From: Helicobacter pametensis ATCC 51478
GTDB taxonomy: Bacteria; Campylobacterota; Campylobacteria; Campylobacterales; Helicobacteraceae
Assembly: GCF_000518225.1 (NCBI RefSeq)
Contig: NZ_JADE01000006.1
Coordinates: forward strand, 124,001 to 188,000
Length of the DNA stretch: 64,000 nt
Direction of reading: 5' to 3'
Positions 8,119 to 16,962 of the stretch are shown here, piece after piece; the stretch's first letter is position 1; the number at the start of each line of letters is the position of its first letter. A program made the translations under genes and the position numbers. The notes beneath the pieces were generated by a model. The model was not told the origin of the DNA, did not search any database, and was given only the letters and a program-made list of their open reading frames with translations.

Positions 8119-10263
8119 TTATTGCTTGAGGGCTAGGAGGGTGTTGAGGATTTGATCAGAAGTTGTGACAGCTTTGGAGTTTGCTTGGAATCCTCTTTGA
8201 GTGACGATGAGTTGAGTGAGGCTTCGGCTAAGGTCGACATTGCTCATCTCTAGTTTGCTTCCTGCTACTCCACCTCGTTTACCCGTGTTGGGAGCTCCAA
8301 TCATCGGGGCTCCAGAGTTGGAGCTTTGAGAGAAGAGATTGCCTCCATCTGGCTGGAGTCCTGCATTGTTAGCAAAATTTGCAAGAGCTACTTGAGCGAG
8401 TGCTAGGGTTTTTCCATTGCTAAAAGCTCCCAAAAGTGTTCCGTTGTTGTCAAATCGAATATCGGCTAGATCCCCTGCCTGATAGCCATTTTGATCAATC
8501 GCATAGGTTTCAGAGATCTTATCTACACTTGTGAGTCCATCAAATGCTTTATTGGATCCAAAGGCTAGATCGATTCTCTGGGGAGATTTGGCTCCATTTT
8601 GGGGCTCAAACTCAATCATTGGAGGATATACACCTGCTAGACTCCCATCACCATTGAATGTCACTCTTCCACCCTCTAAGATGTTGGGATATGTTTCACT
8701 TGCTCCTACAAGTCGTGCTGGAGTTGGCACGATTGCTCGGAATTTCCACTCCAATGGACCACTTTTGTAAAACTCGATTCTGACATTGTGTTTGGAACCT
8801 AGAGAATCAAACACATCAATACTTGCATTATGAACAGCCTTGGTGAATCGCTCACTTGTCGTGGATCTTCCTCCCTCAATGAGGGCAGATGTGTTGAGAG
8901 TTGCCATTGCATCTTTGAACATAATATTGCTTGCTACATTATCAGAAGAATATCCTGTGACAAGCACGCTCAAGATATCATCTTGTCCATTTCCATTATC
9001 TTTGTTGAGGATTTCAAACATTCCATTTTGGTTGACTGTGACGGATATGCTTGATGTGCTGTCTTTGTATGGGCCATCTGGATTTTTGACCATATTGGCA
9101 TCATGTTGCATGAGTTCGCGTAGTTGTTCTGTGGTTTTGAATTGTCCTGTGGTGAAATCTGGCTCATTGCTTGTGGTGTATTTGTAGCGGAATGAGGTGA
9201 TATCAGCATCTCCATTGGCAAAGTTGGCAAAAACACCCGTTCCAGAATCTGTGATGATGATGTTTTTGAGATTTTCATTTCCATCAAGATCGTTTTTGTT
9301 TTCAAGTTTGAGCACACCATTTTCGATATAGGCTGTAACACCTGTTTGTTTGGTCGCAGCATTGATGGCATCTTTGGCTGCTGTGAGGGATGTGATCCCG
9401 CTGGTATTGGAATCATTGCTAAAGCTAATGAGTGCACCATTGAGGCCAAGAGTGCTCACACCTTGAGCATCTTTGATTTCTCTGAGCATTTGAGAGTTTT
9501 TATAGCTGACCCAGATTCCCTGATCTTCTGTGAGTGCGATTGCATCTCCATCAGCATTGAAAAGCACACCCATATCCTCAGCACTCTGCTGAAGTTTGAA
9601 GTTGGAATCATAGATAGGATCTGTTCCATCTGCTTTGGTTCTTACAGCAGAATCAAGGACAGAGATACTTTCCATCTGCTCAATTTTTCTTCCAGAATTC
9701 AGATTAGCGCGCAAAGAAATTGAAGAAGAGGAGTGTGCGGGCATAACCATAGAAGGATCGACTTGGATTCCGCCAACTGGACCGGAGTTGTCGATTTTGA
9801 ACATTGTTTTTTCTGTGAGGTTTTCTAGATTTTTGTCTCTGACCCATCCTTGGACGACTTGTCCTCCTGTGGTGACGAGATTTCCATTGGCATCGAAGAG
9901 AAATTCTCCATTTCTTGTAAATTTCTGAGTCACACCCTTGTCTGGACTCACGACAAAAAACCCATCTCCCTCAATCGCAAGGTCAGATTTGACATCTGTG
10001 TTTTGAAGACTTCCTTGTGAGAAAACCCTAGTCGTAGCTCCTATCCCTACACCAAGTCCGACAGATTTTCCATTTTGTCCTCCAAGCCCAGAGTTGAGTG
10101 GAGAAGTCGCTGCATTTCCTACTTGAGAGAGCATATCTTCAAAAGAAGCCCTTGAATACTTAAAACCCACCGTATTGACATTGGCAATGTTGTTTGATTC
10201 TACATCCAAAGCAACTTGATGGGCTTGCATTCCGCCTACACCTGACCACAATGATCGTAACAT
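8119..10263 (-). CDS. flgE: Flagellar hook protein FlgE
   Basis: Structural subunit of the curved flagellar hook, exported by the flagellar type III system and polymerised between rod and filament. The 714 residues match the long Helicobacter/Campylobacter form (about 720). The N-terminal D0 signature is present (SLWSGVGGMQAHQVALDVES, then NNIANVNTVGFK), and the C-terminal D0 coiled coil ends RSLTQLIVTQRGFQANSKAV and DQILNTLLALKQ. The middle is the variable surface region. An AAGGATT site precedes the ATG, and a sigma-54 promoter lies 38 bp upstream. It is transcribed alone and divergently from recG. Confidence 0.97.
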   Translation of the reverse strand: MLRSLWSGVGGMQAHQVALDVESNNIANVNTVGFKYSRASFEDMLSQVGNAATSPLNSGLGGQNGKSVGLGVGIGATTRVFSQGSLQNTDVKSDLAIEGDGFFVVSPDKGVTQKFTRNGEFLFDANGNLVTTGGQVVQGWVRDKNLENLTEKTMFKIDNSGPVGGIQVDPSMVMPAHSSSSISLRANLNSGRKIEQMESISVLDSAVRTKADGTDPIYDSNFKLQQSAEDMGVLFNADGDAIALTEDQGIWVSYKNSQMLREIKDAQGVSTLGLNGALISFSNDSNTSGITSLTAAKDAINAATKQTGVTAYIENGVLKLENKNDLDGNENLKNIIITDSGTGVFANFANGDADITSFRYKYTTSNEPDFTTGQFKTTEQLRELMQHDANMVKNPDGPYKDSTSSISVTVNQNGMFEILNKDNGNGQDDILSVLVTGYSSDNVASNIMFKDAMATLNTSALIEGGRSTTSERFTKAVHNASIDVFDSLGSKHNVRIEFYKSGPLEWKFRAIVPTPARLVGASETYPNILEGGRVTFNGDGSLAGVYPPMIEFEPQNGAKSPQRIDLAFGSNKAFDGLTSVDKISETYAIDQNGYQAGDLADIRFDNNGTLLGAFSNGKTLALAQVALANFANNAGLQPDGGNLFSQSSNSGAPMIGAPNTGKRGGVAGSKLEMSNVDLSRSLTQLIVTQRGFQANSKAVTTSDQILNTLLALKQ

Positions 10264-10300
10264 TTCTTAATCCTTCTTCAATGAATTTTGACTTCAAAGA

Positions 10301-10316
10301 AGCAAAAGTTATTCCA
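10301..10316 (-). promoter_or_regulatory. Sigma-54 (RpoN) promoter of flgE
   Basis: On the reverse strand the sequence reads TGGAATAACTTTTGCT: the -24 GG and -12 GC are separated by exactly 10 nt, matching the Helicobacter consensus TGGAAC-N5-TTGCT. It lies 38 bp before the flgE start codon. FlgE is a known member of the RpoN regulon in H. pylori. Confidence 0.85.
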
Positions 10317-10371
10317 AAATAGATACAATCCAGCATAAATTCCAGCATCAATTAATGAAAGTTAGGATCTT

Positions 10372-12177
10372 ATGAAAGAAGAGATTTTTCCCAATCAGGC
10401 GCAAATGGTCATTGAAGCTTTGCTCAATCCTCCCAAAACTTATCAAAATCTCTCCTTGATTCCAACTCTCAAAACTCCCATTTATGGCGTGCTTAGAATT
10501 AGACCCATCACTTATGATAAATCCCCCAAAGCTTTGAAGATAAGGGCTGCAATGCTTGATTTTGATGAGATTCTTGAGATGGTCATTTTTCATCCCAAGC
10601 CCTTTCATCGAGCATTATTTCCTGTTGATGAGGTGATATATGTATATGGAGTTGTGCAAAAACGATTTGGTTATGAGATGATTCAGCCAAAGGTGGTCAA
10701 AGAGTTTGGAAAAATCCTTCCCATTTTTTCAAAGCACAAGGCCAAAAATACCAAGATTCTCAATCAAGTGCATCATCTCATCACACGCGAGAATCTAGAG
10801 AGGCTTGGCTTTCCTCAAGAGATGATTGATGCATTATGGGAGGTGTTTTATCCAACTTTGGATTTTGTGACTTTTTTTGAAAAAAACAAGGCTTTTCCTC
10901 CTGCATCTCTTGAGGCACTCAAGATGCTTGAGGTGTATTGGCATCTGCAAAAATTAAAAAGAAAAAAAATAGAATTCCCTGCAAAATTTCAATGCGATGG
11001 AGATCATCAGCCTTTTGTGGATTCTCTGCCTTTTGCACTCACTCAAGGACAGAAGCAAGCCATTGAGCAGATCGCTCTGGATCTGCGACAAAATATCGCT
11101 GCAAGGCGTGTGGTGATGGGGGATGTAGGATGTGGGAAGACGATTGTGATCCTTGCTAGTGTGATGATGGCTTATCCTTACAAATCGATTTTGATGGTTC
11201 CAACGACCATCTTGGCTCATCAGATCTATAGTGAGGCTCAAAAGTTTTTGCCAGATTTTGTGCGTATTGGTTTGTTTGTAGGAGATTCTAAGCGGCAGAA
11301 TTTTGAAGAGTTTGATTTTGTGATTGGGACGCAGGCTTTGCTCTATCAAAATGAGGATTTGAGTGATTTTGCACTTGTGATGAGTGATGAGCAGCATCGG
11401 TTTGGGACGATGCAGCGACACACGCTTGAAAAGCTTGCAAGCAAAAGCGGGAAAAAGCCTCATATCTTGCAGTTCTCAGCCACTCCGATTCCAAGAACGA
11501 TGGCGATGCTGCAATCAGAGCTGATCGCACACACCTTGATCCAAGACACACCCTTTAGCAAAGATATTTCAACACAGATTATTAGAAATGAAGATTTCAC
11601 CTCTCTTTTGAGACATATCCAAGCCGAGATTGCTCAAGATCATCAAATCGCGATTGTTTATCCCCTAGTGGAGGAGAGCGAGCGTTTGGATTATATGTCT
11701 TTAAGTCAAGCTCAAGGGTTTTGGATGAAGCATTTTGAGGGAGTCTATAGCACAAATGGAGGAGATAAAAATAAGGATGAGGTGCTAGCAGAGTTTAGGG
11801 ATAGAGGATCTATTTTGCTTGCGACAACTGTGATTGAGGTGGGAATCTCGCTTCCAAGATTGAGCACAATCGTGATTGTCGGGGCTGAGAGGATGGGGTT
11901 TGCGACTTTGCATCAATTGCGTGGGCGTGTGAGTAGAAATGGGTTGAGGGGATATTGTTTTTTATTTACCCATCAAAAGCAATCCCAAAGACTCCAAGAG
12001 TTTGCTCAAACCAAGAGTGGCTTTGAGATCGCTGAGCTAGACTTGCGTTATCGAAAGTCTGGAGATCTTTTGGAGGGGAAAAATCAGAGTGGCGATGAAT
12101 TTGTGTTTTTTGATCCTGTGTGTGACCTTTATGTGTTGCAAAAAGCTAAGGAACTCCAAATCAGAATCTCGATATAA
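10372..12177 (+). CDS. recG: ATP-dependent DNA helicase RecG
   Basis: Superfamily 2 DNA translocase that remodels stalled replication forks and branch-migrates Holliday junctions. At 601 residues it is shorter than E. coli RecG (693); the N-terminal wedge domain is compact, as in other epsilonproteobacteria. Visible motifs: Walker A MGDVGCGKT (about 249-257), DEQH box (about 339-342), SATPIPRT motif III (about 369-376), and the C-terminal helicase lobe with TTVIEVGISLP, ERMGFATLHQLRGRVSRN and the RecG C-terminal region LLEGKNQSG. It is divergent from flgE with 108 bp between starts. bamA begins about 45 bp downstream. Confidence 0.95.
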   Translation: MKEEIFPNQAQMVIEALLNPPKTYQNLSLIPTLKTPIYGVLRIRPITYDKSPKALKIRAAMLDFDEILEMVIFHPKPFHRALFPVDEVIYVYGVVQKRFGYEMIQPKVVKEFGKILPIFSKHKAKNTKILNQVHHLITRENLERLGFPQEMIDALWEVFYPTLDFVTFFEKNKAFPPASLEALKMLEVYWHLQKLKRKKIEFPAKFQCDGDHQPFVDSLPFALTQGQKQAIEQIALDLRQNIAARRVVMGDVGCGKTIVILASVMMAYPYKSILMVPTTILAHQIYSEAQKFLPDFVRIGLFVGDSKRQNFEEFDFVIGTQALLYQNEDLSDFALVMSDEQHRFGTMQRHTLEKLASKSGKKPHILQFSATPIPRTMAMLQSELIAHTLIQDTPFSKDISTQIIRNEDFTSLLRHIQAEIAQDHQIAIVYPLVEESERLDYMSLSQAQGFWMKHFEGVYSTNGGDKNKDEVLAEFRDRGSILLATTVIEVGISLPRLSTIVIVGAERMGFATLHQLRGRVSRNGLRGYCFLFTHQKQSQRLQEFAQTKSGFEIAELDLRYRKSGDLLEGKNQSGDEFVFFDPVCDLYVLQKAKELQIRISI

Positions 12178-12222
12178 TGCGCACCTTTGGACATCGATCA
12201 TCTTTTTATTGTAGGAATTATT

Positions 12223-14517
12223 TTGAAAAAAATCTTTCTTTTTTTCTTGCTTTTGGGGTTTGTGTGCGCTAACACAGTTCCCATCCCTCCCAAACTCTCA
12301 CAGTCTCAAAAAGGTGATGTCGTCAAAAGTATCAAATATCACAATATCATCTATATTTCTGAGGTGATCGCTAATGAGATCGCCAATATCCCAACAGGTG
12401 AAAAACTTGATTACAAAAGATTGGACAAAGCAATCCGAGCTTTTTATAATCAAGGGTATTTTGAAGATGTGTGGGTAAGCTTTGATTCTGGAGTTTTGAA
12501 CTTTTATTTCAAAGAAAAGCCAAGGATTGGAAGTATCGAAGTCAAGGGTTATGGAAGCGAATCTGATCGCACAGCTCTTATTGAGCAGCTTGGCTTGAAG
12601 CGCGGAGATATGTTTGACTCACTCAAGCTTGATAAGGCTAAGCAGACCATCAAGGCTGTTTTGGAGCAAAAGGGATATTATGGAAGTGTGGTGGAGTTTC
12701 AATCTGAGTCCATTGCACAAAGCAATGCCTACAATCTCAAGATTAATATCAATCAAGGGAATGAAATCACAATCCAAAAGGCGATCTATGAAGGGAGAAA
12801 AGAACTCTCTGTGCGTGATATCGAGGCTTTGAGTGCGAACAAAGAGCGTGATTTTATGGGGTGGATGTGGGGTCTTAATGATGGAAAACTTCATCTTGGA
12901 GAACTTGAATATGATCCTTTGAGGATTCAGGATGCATATATGCGCAAAGGATTTTTAGATGCACAGGTGTCCTCTCCATTTTTAAGTGTTAATTTCAATG
13001 ACTACAACGCCAAGCTTTTCTACAAGATCACTGAGGGGACTCGCTACAAGGTTTCTGGCGTAGAGATCGTGCTAGAGACACCAGTCATCTCTGAAGATCA
13101 GCTCTATACAGGCCTCAAAATCAAAAAAGGAGAATATTTTGATGTCCAAGCCTTGAGGGCTGATATGGATGCGATCAAAACAAAAGTCGCAGATATCGGT
13201 TATCCCTTTGCCAATGTCAATCCAGATTTAGATAAAAGTGATGGAGAGGTGAAGGTCATTTATTATGTGAGTGTGGGTAAGAAGGTTTATATCAACGATG
13301 TGATCATCTCAGGAAATACACGCACAAGCGATCGAATCATTAGGCGTGAAATCGCCCTAGCTCCAGGAGATCTTTATAATCTCACCAAGGTCAGAGAATC
13401 TGAAAATGCACTCAGGAGACTTGGGTTTTTTGAATCTGTAAGGATTGATACGCGTCGTATCAGTGAAGATTCGATGGATCTCTTAGTCAGTGTTGTGGAG
13501 ACACGAACTGGAGAGCTGATGTTTGGTCTTGGCTATGGAAGCTATGACAAGATCACCGTCAATGCATCTGTCAGAGAGAGAAATCTCTTTGGGACAGGGA
13601 ATAGCGGTCAGGTCTATATGGATATCTCTAAGACGCGTCAAATGTATAATATCGGTCTGACAAATCCAAGGATCTTTGATAGTCGCTTCAGTTTCTCTTT
13701 TGAAGTTTTTAGAAGTTCTTATGTGGATTGGAATTACACAGAAAACAACACAGGATTCTCAACTTCTGTGGGGCGATTGCTGACCAATACATTGCGTTTC
13801 TCGCTTGCACTAGGTGTGGGGCGGACTAATATTGCAGATTTTGCTGGAGGGACAGAGAGTTTTTATCGCACGATTTTTACCAATCCAAATCCATGGAAAA
13901 TCTCTCTCACACCAAGTCTGAGCTTTGACAACACAGATGACTATTATTTCCCCAAAAATGGAATCATCGCTTCCACTTATCTAGAATATGCTGGACTTGG
14001 GGGAGATGAAAACTACACCAAGCTCTATGGAAAATTTGCCTTTTATCACTATCTCAAAAAGTGGATTCCAATCGATTTGATTGCGCGCTATAAAGCACAA
14101 GCTGGATATGTGTTTGAAGAAGGCTATACACCGATTAACAATCTTTTCTCAATGGGTGGAATTAGCACAGTGAGAGGGTATCAGAGTGGCTCACTTTCTC
14201 CTGCACCGATCGGAGCTGATGGACTATATGTGGGTGGAAACTATATGTTTACCAATTCTGTTGAGTTGAGTTATGGGATTTTGGAATCATTGCAGATGCG
14301 TCTGTCTGTCTTTTATGATTTTGGGATCATTGGGAATCATAAGCGTAACTTCCCTTATGCATTGAGTACAGATCCTATTATGCGTCAGTCTGCTGGACTT
14401 GCACTTGAGTGGGTTTCACCGATTGGGCCAATTGTGCTTGTTTTCCCATGGGCGATCAAGCCTCACCCAAATGATAAGACATCAAATTTTGAATTTACAA
14501 TGGGGACACGATTTTGA
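12223..14517 (+). CDS. bamA: Outer membrane protein assembly factor BamA
   Basis: Central component of the Bam machine that inserts beta-barrel proteins into the outer membrane. About 764 residues with signal peptide (KKIFLFFLLLGFVCA), a run of POTRA domains to about residue 400, and a 16-strand Omp85 barrel ending in a terminal aromatic (FTMGTRF). The RGYQSGSLSP segment is the conserved VRGF/Y loop-6 motif. A TTG at 12223 is chosen as the start because an AGGAA site lies 5 nt before it and the signal peptide begins there; an in-frame TTG at 12187 would add 12 residues ahead of the signal sequence. The gene overlaps mqnC by one base. Two autotransporters and other barrels in this window would be its clients. 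Confidence 0.95.
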   Translation: MKKIFLFFLLLGFVCANTVPIPPKLSQSQKGDVVKSIKYHNIIYISEVIANEIANIPTGEKLDYKRLDKAIRAFYNQGYFEDVWVSFDSGVLNFYFKEKPRIGSIEVKGYGSESDRTALIEQLGLKRGDMFDSLKLDKAKQTIKAVLEQKGYYGSVVEFQSESIAQSNAYNLKININQGNEITIQKAIYEGRKELSVRDIEALSANKERDFMGWMWGLNDGKLHLGELEYDPLRIQDAYMRKGFLDAQVSSPFLSVNFNDYNAKLFYKITEGTRYKVSGVEIVLETPVISEDQLYTGLKIKKGEYFDVQALRADMDAIKTKVADIGYPFANVNPDLDKSDGEVKVIYYVSVGKKVYINDVIISGNTRTSDRIIRREIALAPGDLYNLTKVRESENALRRLGFFESVRIDTRRISEDSMDLLVSVVETRTGELMFGLGYGSYDKITVNASVRERNLFGTGNSGQVYMDISKTRQMYNIGLTNPRIFDSRFSFSFEVFRSSYVDWNYTENNTGFSTSVGRLLTNTLRFSLALGVGRTNIADFAGGTESFYRTIFTNPNPWKISLTPSLSFDNTDDYYFPKNGIIASTYLEYAGLGGDENYTKLYGKFAFYHYLKKWIPIDLIARYKAQAGYVFEEGYTPINNLFSMGGISTVRGYQSGSLSPAPIGADGLYVGGNYMFTNSVELSYGILESLQMRLSVFYDFGIIGNHKRNFPYALSTDPIMRQSAGLALEWVSPIGPIVLVFPWAIKPHPNDKTSNFEFTMGTRF

Positions 14518-15566
14518 TGAAGCGCTATAGCACACAAGAAGCATTAGAATTTTTGCAAAAAACTCCTTTGAAGACTTTAGGAAAAATGGCTAATGAGGTA
14601 AGGGCAAATCTCCATCCTCAAAACATCACAACTTTTATCATCGATCGCAATATCAACTACACCAATATTTGCTGGGTGGATTGCAAGTTTTGTGCCTTTA
14701 AGCGACGGATCAATGAAGAAGGTGTGTATATTTTGAGTTTTGAAGAAATTGATGCCAAGATCGATGAGCTTTTGGCAATCGGTGGGACACAGATTCTTTT
14801 TCAGGGTGGTGTGCATCCACAACTTAAGATTGAGTGGTATGAAGATCTTGTAGCTCATATTCACAAGAAATATCCAATGATCACAATCCATGGATTTTCT
14901 GCAATTGAGATCAATTATATTGCCAAAATTTCCAAACTCCCCATCTCTGAAGTGCTTTTGCGTCTTCAAGCTGCGGGATTAAGCTCTATTCCAGGAGCTG
15001 GAGCAGAAATCTTGAGTGATCGTGTGCGCGATGTGATCGCTCCTAAAAAACTCTCTGTGAGTGAGTGGCTTGAAGTACATAGAGAAGCTCATAAAATAGG
15101 TATGAAAACTACAGCTACGATGATGTTTGGCAGTGTAGAAAAAGATGAAGATATTATTGAGCATTTAGAACATATTCGCAATCTTCAAGATGAATATGGT
15201 GGTTTTAGAGCCTTTATTGCATGGAGTTTTCAGCCCAAGCATACACCACTTCATGATGAGTTTCCTCATCTTTATGCAGCGAGTTCCAATCGTTATTTGA
15301 GAATCTTGGCTACCTCTAGGCTTTTTTTGGATAATGTCAAAAATATTCAGAGTTCTTGGGTCACACAAGGTAGTCATATCGGGCAGATTGCCCTCTTGTT
15401 TGGTGCAAATGACTTGGGAAGTGTGATGATGGAGGAGAATGTCGTCTCAAGTGCTGGAGTAAGCCATAGAATGAATACACAAGAGATGATTACATTGATT
15501 AAGGATTTGGGATTCGTGCCTGCCAAAAGGGACACGGCCTATCATATCTTGGAGGAATTTGTATGA
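14517..15566 (+). CDS. mqnC: Cyclic dehypoxanthinyl futalosine synthase MqnC (radical SAM)
   Basis: Radical SAM enzyme of the futalosine route to menaquinone, the sole respiratory quinone route in Helicobacter and Campylobacter; it cyclises dehypoxanthinyl futalosine. The cluster motif is CWVDCKFC with cysteines at about 52, 56 and 59, followed by AFKRR. Further family features are LFQGGVHPQLKIEWYEDL, GAGAEILSDRVR and WSFQPKHTPL. The ATG at 14517 overlaps the bamA stop (TGATG), giving 349 residues; an upstream TTG would add one residue. The related enzyme MqnE is possible, but the CWVDCKFCAFKR context fits MqnC better. The bamA-mqnC-M16 order matches H. pylori HP0655-HP0657 as I remember it. 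Confidence 0.9.
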   Translation: MKRYSTQEALEFLQKTPLKTLGKMANEVRANLHPQNITTFIIDRNINYTNICWVDCKFCAFKRRINEEGVYILSFEEIDAKIDELLAIGGTQILFQGGVHPQLKIEWYEDLVAHIHKKYPMITIHGFSAIEINYIAKISKLPISEVLLRLQAAGLSSIPGAGAEILSDRVRDVIAPKKLSVSEWLEVHREAHKIGMKTTATMMFGSVEKDEDIIEHLEHIRNLQDEYGGFRAFIAWSFQPKHTPLHDEFPHLYAASSNRYLRILATSRLFLDNVKNIQSSWVTQGSHIGQIALLFGANDLGSVMMEENVVSSAGVSHRMNTQEMITLIKDLGFVPAKRDTAYHILEEFV

Positions 15567-16846
15567 AAAAACTTTGTTTATTTTTCTTGTTTATAGGAGG
15601 CGTGATGTTCGGTGCAGATTTAAGTAAGATGGAAGTCAATGGGGTAGAAGTTCCTGTGATTTATGAGCAAAGCTCGATCATTCCAACAGGGGCGATTCAG
15701 CTTATTTTTTCTCGATCTGGTAGTGCTTACAATGGAGAGATTCAAGGACTTTCCTATCTTTCATCATTGCTTCTCAATGAGGGGACAAAGGAACTTGGCG
15801 GTGTGAAATTTGCCTCTCTTTTGGAGGAGAAAGCGATTTCTCTTCATGTTTCTAGTTCTCAGGAATTTCTTGAGATTGATCTTTCTTTTTTGAAAGAGCA
15901 AGAGGAGGAGGCGTTGAAATTGCTAGCAATGCTGTTGCAATCCCCAAATCTCACAGAAAAAGCTCTCTCAAAAGTCAAGCAACAAGCGATCTCATCTTTG
16001 TTGGCGAAGAAAAATGATTATGATTATCTTGCAAGTGTGGGATTGTCTCAACTTTTGTTTAAAAACACACCTTTGCAATTCCCATCCAATGGAAATCCTG
16101 CTGCCATCAAAGCGATCTCTTTGAATCAAGTCAAATCTTATATCGCACATGCAATTTCTCTTAAGCGCTTGACTCTTGTTGTGGGAGGAGATCTAGATAT
16201 CCAATCAACACTATCCAAGCTCAACCCATTGCTATCCAAGCTTCCTTTGGGTGAGCAAAGTGAGTTCAAATCCTATAGTGCCAATGCTCAAACACAAAGC
16301 AAAGTCCAATATAAGCCTACAGAGCAGGCCTATATCTACTTTGGTGCTCCATTTATGCTCAAAGATTATAAGAGTGAGGCATATAAGGCCAAGGTGATGA
16401 GCTTTATTTTGGGGGCGAGTGGTTTTGGTTCAAGAATGATGGAAGAGATCAGGGTCAAAAATGGTTTGGCTTATTCTGCATATATGAGAATCAATCTCTC
16501 CAAACTCGCTACATACGCCAGTGGCTATCTTCAGACAAAAATTGCCAATCAAGATCAAAGCATCAAGCTTGTCAAGCAAGTGGTCAAAGAGTTTGTGGAA
16601 GATGGGGTGACACAAGAAGAGTTGGATAGTGCCAAGAAATTTCTTTTGGGAAGCGAGCCATTACGCAGTGAAACGCTCTCTCAGCGCTTAAGCACAGCTT
16701 TTGGGAATTATTATCTTGGACTGGATTTGGATTATCAAAAGCAAGAACTTCAAAAAATTGAAGCATTGAGCCTGGAAGAGTTGAATGATTTCATCAAATC
16801 TCATAAAGAGATTCTTGATTTGAGTTTTAGTATCGTGACGAAGTAG
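15563..16846 (+). CDS. M16-family peptidase homologue, probably non-catalytic (YmxG-type)
   Basis: A 427-residue secreted member of the M16 (pitrilysin/mitochondrial processing peptidase) family, with signal peptide MKKLCLFFLFIGGVMFGA. Two M16 halves are visible, and the second contains the typical R/Y region (MMEEIRVKNGLAYSAYM). In active members the first half carries HxxEH in G-L-A-H-F-L-E-H; here the aligned segment at about 62-75 is GLSYLSSLLLNEGT, so all three zinc residues are replaced. It is therefore probably a non-catalytic subunit or a chaperone-like paralogue. It overlaps mqnC by 4 bp (ATGA). The partner, if it needs one, is not in this window. Confidence 0.85.
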   Translation: MKKLCLFFLFIGGVMFGADLSKMEVNGVEVPVIYEQSSIIPTGAIQLIFSRSGSAYNGEIQGLSYLSSLLLNEGTKELGGVKFASLLEEKAISLHVSSSQEFLEIDLSFLKEQEEEALKLLAMLLQSPNLTEKALSKVKQQAISSLLAKKNDYDYLASVGLSQLLFKNTPLQFPSNGNPAAIKAISLNQVKSYIAHAISLKRLTLVVGGDLDIQSTLSKLNPLLSKLPLGEQSEFKSYSANAQTQSKVQYKPTEQAYIYFGAPFMLKDYKSEAYKAKVMSFILGASGFGSRMMEEIRVKNGLAYSAYMRINLSKLATYASGYLQTKIANQDQSIKLVKQVVKEFVEDGVTQEELDSAKKFLLGSEPLRSETLSQRLSTAFGNYYLGLDLDYQKQELQKIEALSLEELNDFIKSHKEILDLSFSIVTK

Positions 16847-16962
16847 AGACACAGAAATGGGGGGGATGGGGGGTAAAATCAGAATCAAGTCACTTTATTG
16901 ATATTTGCTTGGCTATAGCGTGATCTCATCTATGTGCTGATTGTGTTGAATCTGGAGAAAAA

